Shown: piece after piece, positions 6,381 to 13,794 of the stretch
Layout: every line of letters begins with the position of its first letter
Numbering within the stretch: the stretch's first letter is position 1
DNA from: Pseudomonadota bacterium
Lineage (GTDB): Bacteria > Pseudomonadota > Gammaproteobacteria > Burkholderiales > Burkholderiaceae_F
Assembly: GCA_023443095.1 (NCBI GenBank)
Contig: JAEZVV010000094.1
Location: 1 to 16,899, forward strand
Length of the DNA: 16,899 bases
Direction: 5' to 3'
Program-made: the position numbers and the translations under genes
Notes under the pieces: model-generated
The model's database searches: none
The model's input: the letters and a program-made list of their open reading frames with translations, nothing else
Told to the model about the DNA's origin: nothing

Positions 6381-7388
6381 CTACTCGATTAACTGAAGGG
6401 GCGACGTCCCCACCAGCAGGGCCCCCACCAACGCAGCCAGCAAAAAAGCCAGCGCTGCTGCTCTCGCCCAGCGGGCACTCGCAACACTGGCGGACCGCGT
6501 CAGTCCGGAGCGCGACGCGCAAACCTGCAAGGCCGCGCAGGAAAAGGCCGCGCCAGCGGCCACGAACAAAGGCAGATAAACCGCGTAGCCGAGGTAGTGG
6601 TAGTCGGCCTTGAGCAGGCAGAAAGGACAATGGTGCAAGGGGTCTTCGTACACGTAGAGCGAAATCACCGAAATCAGTCCGGCAACGCCCGCCCCCCAAC
6701 CCACCACTCCGCCCAACGCTGCCGCCAGCGCTGCTGCGCGCCCCGGGCGCCACCCCTGCCAAGCCGCCGCCGCCGCGGCCGACAGCAGACCGCCGAAGTA
6801 CAGCGCCAGGGCCGGCGCCGGAGCCAGCGCAGCCAGCGAGGCGCCGGCCGCACCCGGTGATGAGTCAGAGAAAAGACTGCCGCAGCACGAAGTGATGACA
6901 TCGGCCCGAAGGCCACCGAAATAACGCCATTGCAGGCACAGGACCAGAATCGCCAGGGGCAGCAGCACCACCAGCGCCGCCTGCTTGAGTGGGACCAGAG
7001 GCAGATCACGCTGCGCCTGATCCAGCGCGTCGATCGCCAGCCAGACCATAGACGCGAAGAAGCTGACGATCATGGCCCCCAGCATCGGGAAGCCCCACTC
7101 GTTGAAGCCCAGGGTGCCGACCGCACACATCGCCCCCACGAACATCACTGCCATCGCGTCGGCATTGAACACTGCCAGCAACAGGGCCAGCCCCTGGATC
7201 ACTGCCACCCCACGCACCAGGGTGGCAAACAATACGCAGCGCCGCTCCAGGCGCAACTGAAGCTCGCTGCCGCTGTCCGCCTGCCAGTAACGCCAAGTCG
7301 AGAACGCGGTCGGCACGAGCGCCGCCAGCACCACCACCGAAGCCAAGCTGGCCAGCAACAGCGCGAGGATGACCGGATGGAAGAACAT
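6381..7388 (-). CDS. polytopic membrane protein with conserved Cys motifs, NosL-cluster type
   Basis: This 335-aa protein has roughly eight to nine hydrophobic segments. Three Cys motifs stand out: FVGAMCAVGTL (Cys88), DVITSCCGSLFSD (Cys168, Cys169) and HHCPFCLLKADYHYLGY (His252-253, Cys254, Cys257). I remember similar unnamed proteins with the same three motifs next to nosL and ABC genes in deltaproteobacteria such as Geobacter, but no characterised member. The CPFC motif following two His resembles a thiol-disulfide or metal-binding site, possibly near the membrane surface. The ATG lies 1 nt after the ATPase stop codon, so translation is coupled. Possible roles are electron or copper transfer to the NosL proteins. 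This is inference. Confidence 0.75.
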   Translation of the reverse strand: MFFHPVILALLLASLASVVVLAALVPTAFSTWRYWQADSGSELQLRLERRCVLFATLVRGVAVIQGLALLLAVFNADAMAVMFVGAMCAVGTLGFNEWGFPMLGAMIVSFFASMVWLAIDALDQAQRDLPLVPLKQAALVVLLPLAILVLCLQWRYFGGLRADVITSCCGSLFSDSSPGAAGASLAALAPAPALALYFGGLLSAAAAAAWQGWRPGRAAALAAALGGVVGWGAGVAGLISVISLYVYEDPLHHCPFCLLKADYHYLGYAVYLPLFVAAGAAFSCAALQVCASRSGLTRSASVASARWARAAALAFLLAALVGALLVGTSPLQLIE

Positions 7389-7389
7389 C

Positions 7390-8088
7390 TCAACCCGGCC
7401 GCGTATCGCTCACCACGCGGCCATCGCGCAGCTCGATCACCCGATCCACCTGGGCCGCGCCCAGCACCAGAGGATCGTGGCTGGACATCAGCACGCTCAC
7501 GCCCTGGTCTACCAGACCACTAACGATGGCGAGAAACTCCGCACTCAGGGCTGAGTCCAGGTTGGCAGTAGGCTCGTCGGCGATCAGCACCCGCGGCCGG
7601 TTGATCAGGGCGCGCGCGATCGCCACCCGCTGCTGTTCGCCACCGGAAAGCAGTTCGACCGCCGTGTCGGCCCGCGCCTGCAGCCCGAGATCGCCGAGCA
7701 GACAACGGGCGCGCGCCAGCAGTTCGCCGTAGTCGAGCCCGAGGGGATAAGCCGGCAGCATCACGTTGGTAAGCGCGCTCATCCCACGCACCAGATTGAA
7801 CTGCTGGAACACGAAGCCGAAGCGCTCGCGCCTCCACTCGGTCAGGAAACGCTCGGGCAGCTTGGAAATCACCTCGCCTTGCACACGGACGATGCCGCGG
7901 GTGGGGCGGGCCAGTCCGCCAACCAGGCTGAGCAGACTGGTCTTGCCCGACCCGCTCGGCCCGGCCAGCACGCTCACTTCGCCAGCGCGAAGCGCGAGAT
8001 CCACGCCACGCACCGTCCACACTTCGTTGGACCGGCCCAAGTAATAGCCCTTGGCCAAGTCTTCGATTTCGATCAGTGCAGGATTCAT
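7390..8088 (-). CDS. ABC transporter ATPase, LolD/MacB type
   Basis: The frame extends upstream, but the ATG at 8088 overlaps the permease stop as ATGA and gives a normal 232-aa LolD-type ATPase. All ATPase motifs are intact: Walker A GPSGSGKTS (43-51), Q-loop FQQ near 94-96, signature LSGGEQQR (147-154), Walker B VLIADEPTANLD (167-178) and the H-switch SSHDP (His204). The closest relatives I recall are LolD/MacB/FtsE-type ATPases, which drive mechanotransmission through FtsX-like permeases rather than classical import. With the adjacent permease it would form the energised part of this NosL-associated system. It is distinct from NosF, whose partner NosY is a different permease type. Confidence 0.93.
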   Translation of the reverse strand: MNPALIEIEDLAKGYYLGRSNEVWTVRGVDLALRAGEVSVLAGPSGSGKTSLLSLVGGLARPTRGIVRVQGEVISKLPERFLTEWRRERFGFVFQQFNLVRGMSALTNVMLPAYPLGLDYGELLARARCLLGDLGLQARADTAVELLSGGEQQRVAIARALINRPRVLIADEPTANLDSALSAEFLAIVSGLVDQGVSVLMSSHDPLVLGAAQVDRVIELRDGRVVSDTRPG

Positions 8089-9221
8089 GAGCGCAACACC
8101 GCGTCCGGGTCGGTGCTGGCTGCATGCCAGGCAGGCACCACCACGGCCAGCGCGTAGGGCAACACCGTGAAAAAGCCAAGCGCGAGCAATTGCAGCCCAT
8201 CCACCGCCGGCACCAGATCGAACTGCGGATAAAGCGTCGACCAACCCTTGAGCACGGGCGCGAACACCCCCGCGCCAAAGTGGAACACGTGCCACCACGC
8301 CGCCAGCAGCCCCAGCGAATACGCGCTGGCAGCCACCAGCACGCCTTCCCACAATTTCATCTGCATCACATCGCCGGTGTCCCATCCGACCGCCTTGAGA
8401 ATGCCGATCTCGCGGCGCTCGTCCGCCGACAGGCCCGCAGCCCGCACCCAGGCCAGAATCAGGAACGCCAGCAAAGCCGGCAAGGCCAGCGCCAGCGCCA
8501 GGCCTTCGCGCCAGTCGAACACCGACTGATAGGTACGCAGAATCTCGTCGCGCCGCACCACGCGGCCGTCCGGAAAGCGCTTGGCGAGCTGGGCCGCGAC
8601 ATTGCCCACCTCCTGGGGGTTGGCCACCGCCAGAGTGATGTCGGTATAGACATCCGCAGGGAAGGCGAACAAGGCGCGGAAACCGGCTTCGTCGACCAGA
8701 ACCAGATCGGCATCCACCAGTTCGCTCGCCGCCGGCAGCACACCCGCGACCCGGAAGTGCTTGAGTTCACCGTCATAAGCGCGCAGCACGAACGGATCCC
8801 CCACCGTCAGGCCGCGCAGCCGCGCGATCCCCGCACCCAGCACCACGGTTCCCGCGGCCGGCGCCTCGGCGGCCGGCACTTGCACCGTGTAATTGGCCGC
8901 CACCACCGGGTCGTAGTAATAGCCCCACAAGCGCAACTGCACTCGGTGCACGCCGCGCATCCGGCCAATCCGCTGCCGCCACTCCGCGGGCACCAGGTCG
9001 TGGCGACCGGCGCTCATCCGCTGCAAGACGATTTCCGGCGCGCCAGCCAGCACTTGTGCCGCTTCGTGACGCAGAGCGGTTGCCATCAAGCTCATCGAGG
9101 CCAGCAGGAACACGACCACGGCGAAGACCGTCAGCACGCCCAGGTTCTGAGCCCTACGCCGGGCCATCGCCGCCAGGGCGTAGTCAATCAGGTAGCGCTG
9201 ACGCGCAATCCAAGCCTTCAT
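8085..9221 (-). CDS. ABC permease, FtsX/MacB-LolC-like
   Basis: This 378-aa protein has the MacB-type layout. One membrane segment (about 24-48) is followed by a long periplasmic domain (about 50-235) containing the MacB-PCD-like stretch LGAGIARLRGLTVGDPFVLRA. Three C-terminal segments follow (about 240-262, 295-320, 345-368). The coupling region carries SADERREIGILKAVGWDTGDVMQMKLWEG, the FtsX-family signature (REIGxLKAxG). Its stop overlaps the ATPase start by 4 nt, and its ATG overlaps the stop of the small upstream gene by 4 nt. FtsX-like permeases transmit ATP hydrolysis to periplasmic or lipoprotein partners. Here those may be the lipid-anchored SCO-like protein and the NosL proteins, which is inference. 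Confidence 0.92.
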   Translation of the reverse strand: MKAWIARQRYLIDYALAAMARRRAQNLGVLTVFAVVVFLLASMSLMATALRHEAAQVLAGAPEIVLQRMSAGRHDLVPAEWRQRIGRMRGVHRVQLRLWGYYYDPVVAANYTVQVPAAEAPAAGTVVLGAGIARLRGLTVGDPFVLRAYDGELKHFRVAGVLPAASELVDADLVLVDEAGFRALFAFPADVYTDITLAVANPQEVGNVAAQLAKRFPDGRVVRRDEILRTYQSVFDWREGLALALALPALLAFLILAWVRAAGLSADERREIGILKAVGWDTGDVMQMKLWEGVLVAASAYSLGLLAAWWHVFHFGAGVFAPVLKGWSTLYPQFDLVPAVDGLQLLALGFFTVLPYALAVVVPAWHAASTDPDAVLRS

Positions 9222-9511
9222 CGCCAGGACTCCGGCGCGGGCAACACGCTGCCCGCAGGAAAATGTTCGAGCGCCAGCGGGTGGTCCTGGAAGGGCGCAT
9301 GGCGGTCGGCCAAAGACCAGTGGCGCGTATACCGGGCCTCGCTGAACCAGGCAAAGTCAGTGAGGCCGAGCGCCACCACCCGCGCCGCGCGCTCGGCACG
9401 CGCCTGAGCCCCAGCGGCTTGTTGCAGCGTGTGCTCGGCCAGGGTCCAGGCCGCCGCCGTCGCCAGCACCAGCGCCAGCACCAACGCAATGGACGAGGGA
9501 CGTGCTCTCAT
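9218..9511 (-). CDS. small membrane-anchored periplasmic protein of the NosL/ABC cluster
   Basis: The frame is open upstream, but the ATG at 9511 overlaps the SCO-like gene's stop as ATGA and gives a 97-aa protein. It has one N-terminal hydrophobic helix (MRARPSSIALVLALVLATAA), a short Ala-rich helix and a compact, aromatic- and His-rich tail: LGLTDFAWFSEARYTRHWSL, then FQDHPLALEHFP. The tail looks conserved rather than random, and I recall similar small proteins in comparable clusters of other bacteria, but none with a function. It contains no cysteine. The tail probably lies in the periplasm, where it may contact the ABC permease or a metal donor. Coupled overlaps on both sides argue that it is a required subunit. 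Confidence 0.7.
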   Translation of the reverse strand: MRARPSSIALVLALVLATAAAWTLAEHTLQQAAGAQARAERAARVVALGLTDFAWFSEARYTRHWSLADRHAPFQDHPLALEHFPAGSVLPAPESWR

Positions 9512-10125
9512 CGCACCGCCTTCAGGCTGGCGCGGAAATCGGCCGGCCCTGCTTTGTCGGGCAACACCGCCACCAGACGCCCTACGGGATCGATTACATA
9601 GGTGTCGGCCGAATGCACCACCGCGTACTGGCCATCGGACCGTGGCGGCTGTTGCCACCGCTGGGCTCCCAAAGCTTTTGTGAGGTTCGCCAGCGCAGCC
9701 TTGTCTGGCACCGCGCTTGTTAACTGCGGATGGAAATAGGCGGCGTAGCGGGCCAGGGCGGCCGGCGTGTCGCGATCCGGGTCAACCGAGATCAGCAGCG
9801 GCTGGACCTGCGCACGTTCTTCTTCGCTCAGCGCTGCCAGCGCAGGCGTCAGCCCGGCGAGCTGGCGCGGCACTGCGTCCGGGCATTGCAGGTAGCTGAA
9901 TGACAGCCACACTGTTTTGCCACGCAGAGCGGCAAAACTGACTTCGCCATGCTCGCCTTGCGCCACGAAATCGGCAGGTACGGGCCGACCCAGGACCTCA
10001 TTGCGCGAGCAACCGCCCAAAATCCACCAACAAAGCACCCCCAGCAGCAGAATCCGCCCCACAGTCGCCTTTATCACCCGGAAAATCCACGGAGATGGTT
10101 CGGTTTTGATATTGCCTGCTGACAC
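9508..10125 (-). CDS. SCO1/SenC-like lipoprotein lacking the second active-site Cys
   Basis: The longest form starts at a GTG (10125) and is 205 aa. An alternative GTG at 10062, preceded by AAGG 5 nt upstream, would give a shorter lipoprotein signal. A lipobox LGGC (Cys39 in the long form) follows the hydrophobic core. The thioredoxin-like SCO fold is recognisable: GKTVWLSFSYLQCPDAVPRQL, LISVDPDRDTPAALARYAAYF and the conserved metal His171 in VVHSADTYVIDPVGRL. SCO proteins bind copper or exchange thiols through CxxxC plus this His. Here the motif is C81-P-D-A-V85, so the second Cys is Val. The protein may bind copper with fewer ligands, act as a monothiol, or be structural. It is the first gene of the seven-gene cluster and divergent from the META gene. 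Confidence 0.85.
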   Translation of the reverse strand: MSAGNIKTEPSPWIFRVIKATVGRILLLGVLCWWILGGCSRNEVLGRPVPADFVAQGEHGEVSFAALRGKTVWLSFSYLQCPDAVPRQLAGLTPALAALSEEERAQVQPLLISVDPDRDTPAALARYAAYFHPQLTSAVPDKAALANLTKALGAQRWQQPPRSDGQYAVVHSADTYVIDPVGRLVAVLPDKAGPADFRASLKAVR

Positions 10126-10223
10126 CTGTAAAGCACTTGCCCAAGGTCAATTCGGCAGACCCGGCACCAGACTTATCCTGAACATATTGATGGCCTCCCC
10201 TGCGGCGTAAAGGAAGCAGTTTC
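10126..10223. promoter_or_regulatory. divergent promoter region, SCO-like cluster and META gene
   Basis: This 98-nt gap separates two oppositely transcribed units, so at least one promoter for each should lie here or just inside the SCO-like gene. The only element I can point to is TTGACC on the minus strand (10150-10145), a fair -35 for the cluster, but no good -10 lies at 16-19 nt. I see no clear metal-regulator dyad. Confidence 0.4.
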
Positions 10224-10673
10224 TTGTCACCCTGCCACTGCATGATCAATTTCGTCCGCCTATTGATTGGCTTGTTTTTCACAGGGTTCAACGTCAATGC
10301 CGCGGAGCAGGAGCACTCGATCTCCCGGCTCACCCCTGGAGTATGGGAAGCCCAGTCGATCGGCGGCCGGGAAACAGCATTGCTGGTGATCCTGGAATTT
10401 GCCGACGCGCAGCGCATCATCGGCTCGCTTGGGTGCAACCTAGTGAATGCACACTACGTGCTTAGCCCCCGTGGAGAGATAGCAATCTCGCGCATCACGC
10501 CGTCGAGACGCCCTTGTCCCGCCGACCTGCTGGCCGAAGAAAAGAAGGTAATCCAGGCCTTGCAGGAAGCGCGCAGCGTGCGTGGCACCCGCCAGACCTT
10601 GAGGCTAATCGACAGTTCCGGCCGCACTCTGATCCAGTTCATCCCCCCCACCGGCCCGGTTGTTTGCCATTAG
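10224..10673 (+). CDS. secreted META/HslJ-like domain protein
   Basis: The start is TTG at 10224, with AGGAAG (10211-10216) 7 nt upstream. The ATG at 10242 lacks any Shine-Dalgarno at normal spacing. The 149-aa product has a Sec signal (FVRLLIGLFFTGFNVNAA) followed by one META domain. Its landmarks are LTPGVWEAQSI, the core GSLGCNLVNAHYVL (family pattern GxxGCNxxxxxY) and CPADLLAEEKKVIQALQEA, where Cys and the acidic helix are typical. META domains occur in HslJ (linked to novobiocin resistance in E. coli) and in bacterial lipoproteins. Their role is poorly defined. It is transcribed away from the NosL/ABC cluster across a 98-nt gap. No regulation is visible. Confidence 0.78.
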   Translation: MSPCHCMINFVRLLIGLFFTGFNVNAAEQEHSISRLTPGVWEAQSIGGRETALLVILEFADAQRIIGSLGCNLVNAHYVLSPRGEIAISRITPSRRPCPADLLAEEKKVIQALQEARSVRGTRQTLRLIDSSGRTLIQFIPPTGPVVCH

Positions 10674-10885
10674 GGAGACGCTGACTTCCCCCGGCCGATA
10701 CAGAGCCCAGCGCTCCCGCCGGCCGATCCAAGACCGGCCCCGGTTCCCGTCCCACCAATGAGACGGATCGCTTTACCAGCGCCACGTTGAGCTGCACGCA
10801 GATGTCCAGGCGGCGCGCGAACTTCCATGCCGAGAGGGAGCGAGTGCCACCGCAGGCAAGGTCGATGCGGCGGTAGCGTCCGGCT
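10674..10885. other. gene-free stretch after the META gene
   Basis: No convincing gene is seen on either strand. The stretch holds two direct copies of CCGGCCGAT (10691-10699 and 10719-10727) and a GC-rich fold around 10719-10739 with no T-run. It runs directly into transposase remnants, so it may be an eroded insertion-sequence flank, but I could not find a terminal inverted repeat. Confidence 0.4.
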
Positions 10886-11200
10886 GCCGCTACGAATGGG
10901 CGGCGGGGCCGCTCACCGGTGATGGCCGGGGTGGATGCTGCGAATGTGCTTTGGCAGCAGCGCTACGGCTTGGCCGATGAGGCGCCGGAAGACACGGTCA
11001 CCGACAGCCAGGCATTGCACGACGTCATTGGCATTGATCTAACCCGTGAGTCAGAGCCCGATCCCACCGCGCCTGCAGCTCCGGCACCTTTTGCAGAGGC
11101 ATGGATTCGCGTTCTGTTTGATGAGATCAACGCGGCCAAGGGCCAGAAGACCGAGCGCCAACGCTCAGCAGGCGCTTTCGGCGGGCCCAATCAAAAATAA
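10886..11200 (+). pseudogene. decayed IS5-family transposase fragment
   Basis: Pieces of an IS5-type transposase N-terminal region are spread over two frames. One frame gives NGRRGRSPV (10895-10921), equivalent to the family's GRRGRPPxG. A second frame gives MLRMCF (10935-10952), equivalent to MLRMYF. The first frame then resumes with QQRYGLADEAPEDTVTDSQALHDVIGIDLTRESEPD, matching the family's LQQWYGLADEALEDAxYDSQALRxFVGIDLxRExVPD. A later LFDEINAAKGQK resembles LFDEINAHLAEKG. The KFRHLLE segment between them and the whole catalytic DDE part are missing. A 93-codon open frame from GTG 10919 survives but is unlikely to be functional. Identification is from remembered family sequences, without a search. 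Confidence 0.6.
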
Positions 11201-11465
11201 TGTCGACGCTGATCTTTTTAATTGATCAACCGCTCCTTGGACCGGATCAAACGGCAGGCTGGCCGCAGAAAACTTAAAACCCGGGAAAAGCCTCTAATGG
11301 TTATCACCCCACCCCGGACATTGAGAATCATCAACCCCTTTGGATCGGCATTAACAAAAAAAGAAGCATCGAATTACGATCGAACCTCTGCCCTCGTCCC
11401 GGGCAAGACCGGAAAAACCAGACCGGATTGATCTCGATTTCATCGTGTTTTAAAGCAGGAAGAAA
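11201..11465 (+). other. AT-rich leader upstream of the molybdoenzyme
   Basis: Base composition drops visibly here relative to the surrounding genes (runs such as CTTTTTAATTGATCAA and TTAACAAAAAAAGAAG). A 69-codon frame from TTG 11222 is basic, has no ribosome-binding site and no recognisable content, so I do not call it a gene. The segment probably holds the promoter and a long 5' leader for the molybdoenzyme, and may be foreign DNA associated with the transposase remnant. Confidence 0.5.
11237..11279 (+). promoter_or_regulatory. candidate FNR/ANR-type site and promoter
   Basis: TTGGACCGGATCAA (11237-11250) matches the FNR consensus TTGAT-N4-ATCAA at 8 of 10 defined positions, with a perfect right half. 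TTAAAA at 11274-11279 lies about 33 nt from the site centre, as expected for the -10 of a class II FNR promoter (FNR centred near -41.5). This would place the start near 11285 and leave a leader of about 180 nt. The palindrome TTGATCAA at 11222-11229 lies just upstream. Anaerobic control would suit a molybdoenzyme, but the match is imperfect. Confidence 0.35.
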
Positions 11466-13793
11466 ATGAGCAGCAAATCTGTCAACCAAGAAAGGCGCGG
11501 ACTGCTTAAGAGCGTTGGCGCAGTCAGCGCAAGCGCCGCCCTCCCCTGTCAGACCGCGTTCGGCAAGGAACTTCCGGCTGGCACCGCCATCAGCGACCAG
11601 GACCTCAAACGCTTCCGCTCGAGCTGCGCGATGGAGTGCCTGCACTGCAACCTCACCGCGTTCGTGAAGGACGGCAAAGTCGTCAAGATCCGCACCAGCG
11701 ACGGCATGAACGTCAAGGGCTGCAAGCGCGGCATCAGCCGCACCCGCTGGATCGACCACCCTGACCGGATCAAGTCGCCGATGCTACGGGTAGGCGAAAA
11801 GGGCTCGGGACAGTTCAAGCCGATCTCTTGGGACGAGGCTCTCGACCTGATCGAAGTCAAGATCCGCGAAACCATCAAAACCCATGGCAACAAGGGTCTG
11901 CTGCTGACCACTGCGTCCGGCAACATGGACTCGATCACTAACGCCGTCGCTGGCGACTTCTTCCAGCACATTGGCGGGTGCACCCGCACCGTCGGCAGCC
12001 TGTGCTGCTCGGCCGTGACGGCCGCCATGGAAGGCATTGTCGGCTTCCGCTACACCGATACCCGCGACACCATTGCCGACAGCAAGTACCTCATCTGCTG
12101 GGGCAACAATCCGGCCGTCACCATGCAGGCCTACTGGAAGGAGTTCCTGACTGCCAAGTCGCACGGCGCGAAGCTGATCGTGATCGATCCGCGCTTTAGC
12201 GAAACCGCGGCCAAGGCCGACCAGTGGATCCCCATCAATCCCGGCACCGATATCGCTCTGGCTCTGGGCATGATGCGCGTGATCTTCAAGGAAAAGCTCT
12301 ACAAGGCTGAGTTCCTGGCCGCGCATACCGGCGCCCCCTACCTCGTCGATGCCAAGGGCGAACTGATGCGCGCCGATGCTGGCGACAAGCTCTCGTTCGT
12401 GGTGTTCGACAATGCCTCGAAGTCAGTGCAGCGCCATGACGCCGCGGGTGTGCGGCCCGCGCTGACTCTGGCGGGCGTAGAAGGCGCCCCGGCCGGTGCC
12501 AACACTGTGCTCCAGTTGGTGATGCAGGCCGCCGAGGAATGGACGCCCGAACGCACCCAGGCCGAAACCGACGTGCCCGCCGCCACGGTGGTCAAGCTGG
12601 CCCGCGAGTACGCCCGCAGCCCCGCCTCGATGATCATCCAGAACATGAGCGGGGCCCAGCGCACCGAGTTCGGCACCTACGTGGCCGCCAGCCAGTTCTA
12701 CCTGGCCTTGCTGACCGGCCAGATCGGCCGCGCCGGCACCGGGGTGGACGACACCGGCGGCGTGCATCAGATGCTCAAGCTCAAGGGACCGGTCAAACCC
12801 CCCGCACGCAAGCCAGACGCCGTGCCGCCTATCCCCACTGCCAAGCTGGGGGCCTGGGTGCTCGAAGGCCGCCCCCATCCGATCGGCTTCTGGTACTCGA
12901 TGACCTGCAGCCCCATGACCCAGTGGCCCAACACCGCCAAGGTCAAGGCCGCCCTCAAGAAAGTACCGTTCGTGGTCGTCGCCGACAACCTGATGACTTC
13001 GACCGCCCGCCTCGCCGACCTGGTGCTGCCGGTAACCACGATCTTCGAGTCCACCAGCCTGATGGCCGGGCATCGCAGCCATTACATCCAGCTCATGGAA
13101 AAGGCGGTCGAACCGGCCGGGTTGGCCCAGCCTGACTATTGGATCTTCGCCCAACTCGCGAAGCGCTTCGGTTGCGCCGACGTCTTCGACAAGCCGGTGG
13201 AAGAACACATCAAGACCATTCTTGACGGCAGCGGAGTGGAAATCGAGCAGTTGCGCCAAGCACCCGTCCGGCCATGGAAAGGCCCCTTCATTCCGTTTGC
13301 CAACGGCCAATTCCGCACCCCGACCAAGAAGGCCCACTTCTTCGTCGAAGCCTGGGCAGCCAAGAAGTTCTCGCCGATCGTGGTCTACCGCCGGCCGAGC
13401 GAGTCTCCCAAGGGCACGCCGGAACTCGCCCAACGCTTCCCGCTGATGGCGATCCAACGCAAGCTGTCGCGCAGCATCCACTCCAGCCACGGCACCAATC
13501 CATGGCTGATGGAGATGGACCGCTCCCATCCCGAAGTGGTGCTCCATCCTGCCGATGCCGCCGCCCGCAACATCAGGAACGGCGACAAAGTGGCCGTGTT
13601 CAACGAGCGCGGCCAGCACCTGGCCCGCGCTCAGGTCACCGAGAACATCAAGCGCGGCGTGGTCTGCCTCGAAAACGGCTGGTGGGAAGAACAGGGCGGC
13701 AGCAGCAGCTACGTCAGCAATGACGGCATCGAGATCCTGGGCAACGGCACCATGATCAACAGCACCCTGGTCAACGTCCGCAAGGAGGCCTGA
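11466..13793 (+). CDS. Tat-exported molybdopterin oxidoreductase, DMSO reductase family (catalytic subunit)
   Basis: This 775-aa protein starts with a Tat signal (ERRGLLKSVGAVSASAAL, Arg10-Arg11), so it should act in the periplasm after folding with its cofactor. A [4Fe-4S] motif follows: Cys54-x3-Cys58-x2-Cys61 and Cys86 in KGCKRG. The bis-MGD-binding core is intact, with SWDEALDLIE, LICWGNNPAVTM, LIVIDPRFSETA, WIPINPGTDIALALGM and a C-terminal domain (VVLHPADAAARNIRNGDKVAVFNERG). The metal ligand should lie in GSLCCSA (Cys180, Cys181, Ser182). Whether it is Cys or Ser cannot be told by eye, so the substrate is open (sulfoxide or N-oxide, sulfur compound, oxyanion). AGGAAG precedes the ATG. 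It is followed after 1 nt by its iron-sulfur subunit. No membrane anchor or TorD-type chaperone gene is in the window. Confidence 0.9.
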   Translation: MSSKSVNQERRGLLKSVGAVSASAALPCQTAFGKELPAGTAISDQDLKRFRSSCAMECLHCNLTAFVKDGKVVKIRTSDGMNVKGCKRGISRTRWIDHPDRIKSPMLRVGEKGSGQFKPISWDEALDLIEVKIRETIKTHGNKGLLLTTASGNMDSITNAVAGDFFQHIGGCTRTVGSLCCSAVTAAMEGIVGFRYTDTRDTIADSKYLICWGNNPAVTMQAYWKEFLTAKSHGAKLIVIDPRFSETAAKADQWIPINPGTDIALALGMMRVIFKEKLYKAEFLAAHTGAPYLVDAKGELMRADAGDKLSFVVFDNASKSVQRHDAAGVRPALTLAGVEGAPAGANTVLQLVMQAAEEWTPERTQAETDVPAATVVKLAREYARSPASMIIQNMSGAQRTEFGTYVAASQFYLALLTGQIGRAGTGVDDTGGVHQMLKLKGPVKPPARKPDAVPPIPTAKLGAWVLEGRPHPIGFWYSMTCSPMTQWPNTAKVKAALKKVPFVVVADNLMTSTARLADLVLPVTTIFESTSLMAGHRSHYIQLMEKAVEPAGLAQPDYWIFAQLAKRFGCADVFDKPVEEHIKTILDGSGVEIEQLRQAPVRPWKGPFIPFANGQFRTPTKKAHFFVEAWAAKKFSPIVVYRRPSESPKGTPELAQRFPLMAIQRKLSRSIHSSHGTNPWLMEMDRSHPEVVLHPADAAARNIRNGDKVAVFNERGQHLARAQVTENIKRGVVCLENGWWEEQGGSSSYVSNDGIEILGNGTMINSTLVNVRKEA

Positions 13794-13794
13794 G

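Noticed and set aside
5308..10125. Calling the cluster a standard nos operon
   Set aside because: No nosZ, nosR or nosD is present, and the permease is FtsX/MacB-like rather than NosY-like.
10120..10150. CueR/MerR-type copper operator before the SCO-like gene (TTGACCTT on the minus strand)
   Set aside because: The -35 part is suggestive, but the expected dyad and a -10 at 19-nt spacing are absent.
11222..11431. Possible 69-codon basic peptide in the leader
   Set aside because: TTG start, no ribosome-binding site and no recognisable content; more likely leader sequence.
11428..11441. Second FNR-like site, TTGATCTCGATTTC
   Set aside because: The right half matches poorly, and it lies only about 25 nt from the start codon, too close for activation.
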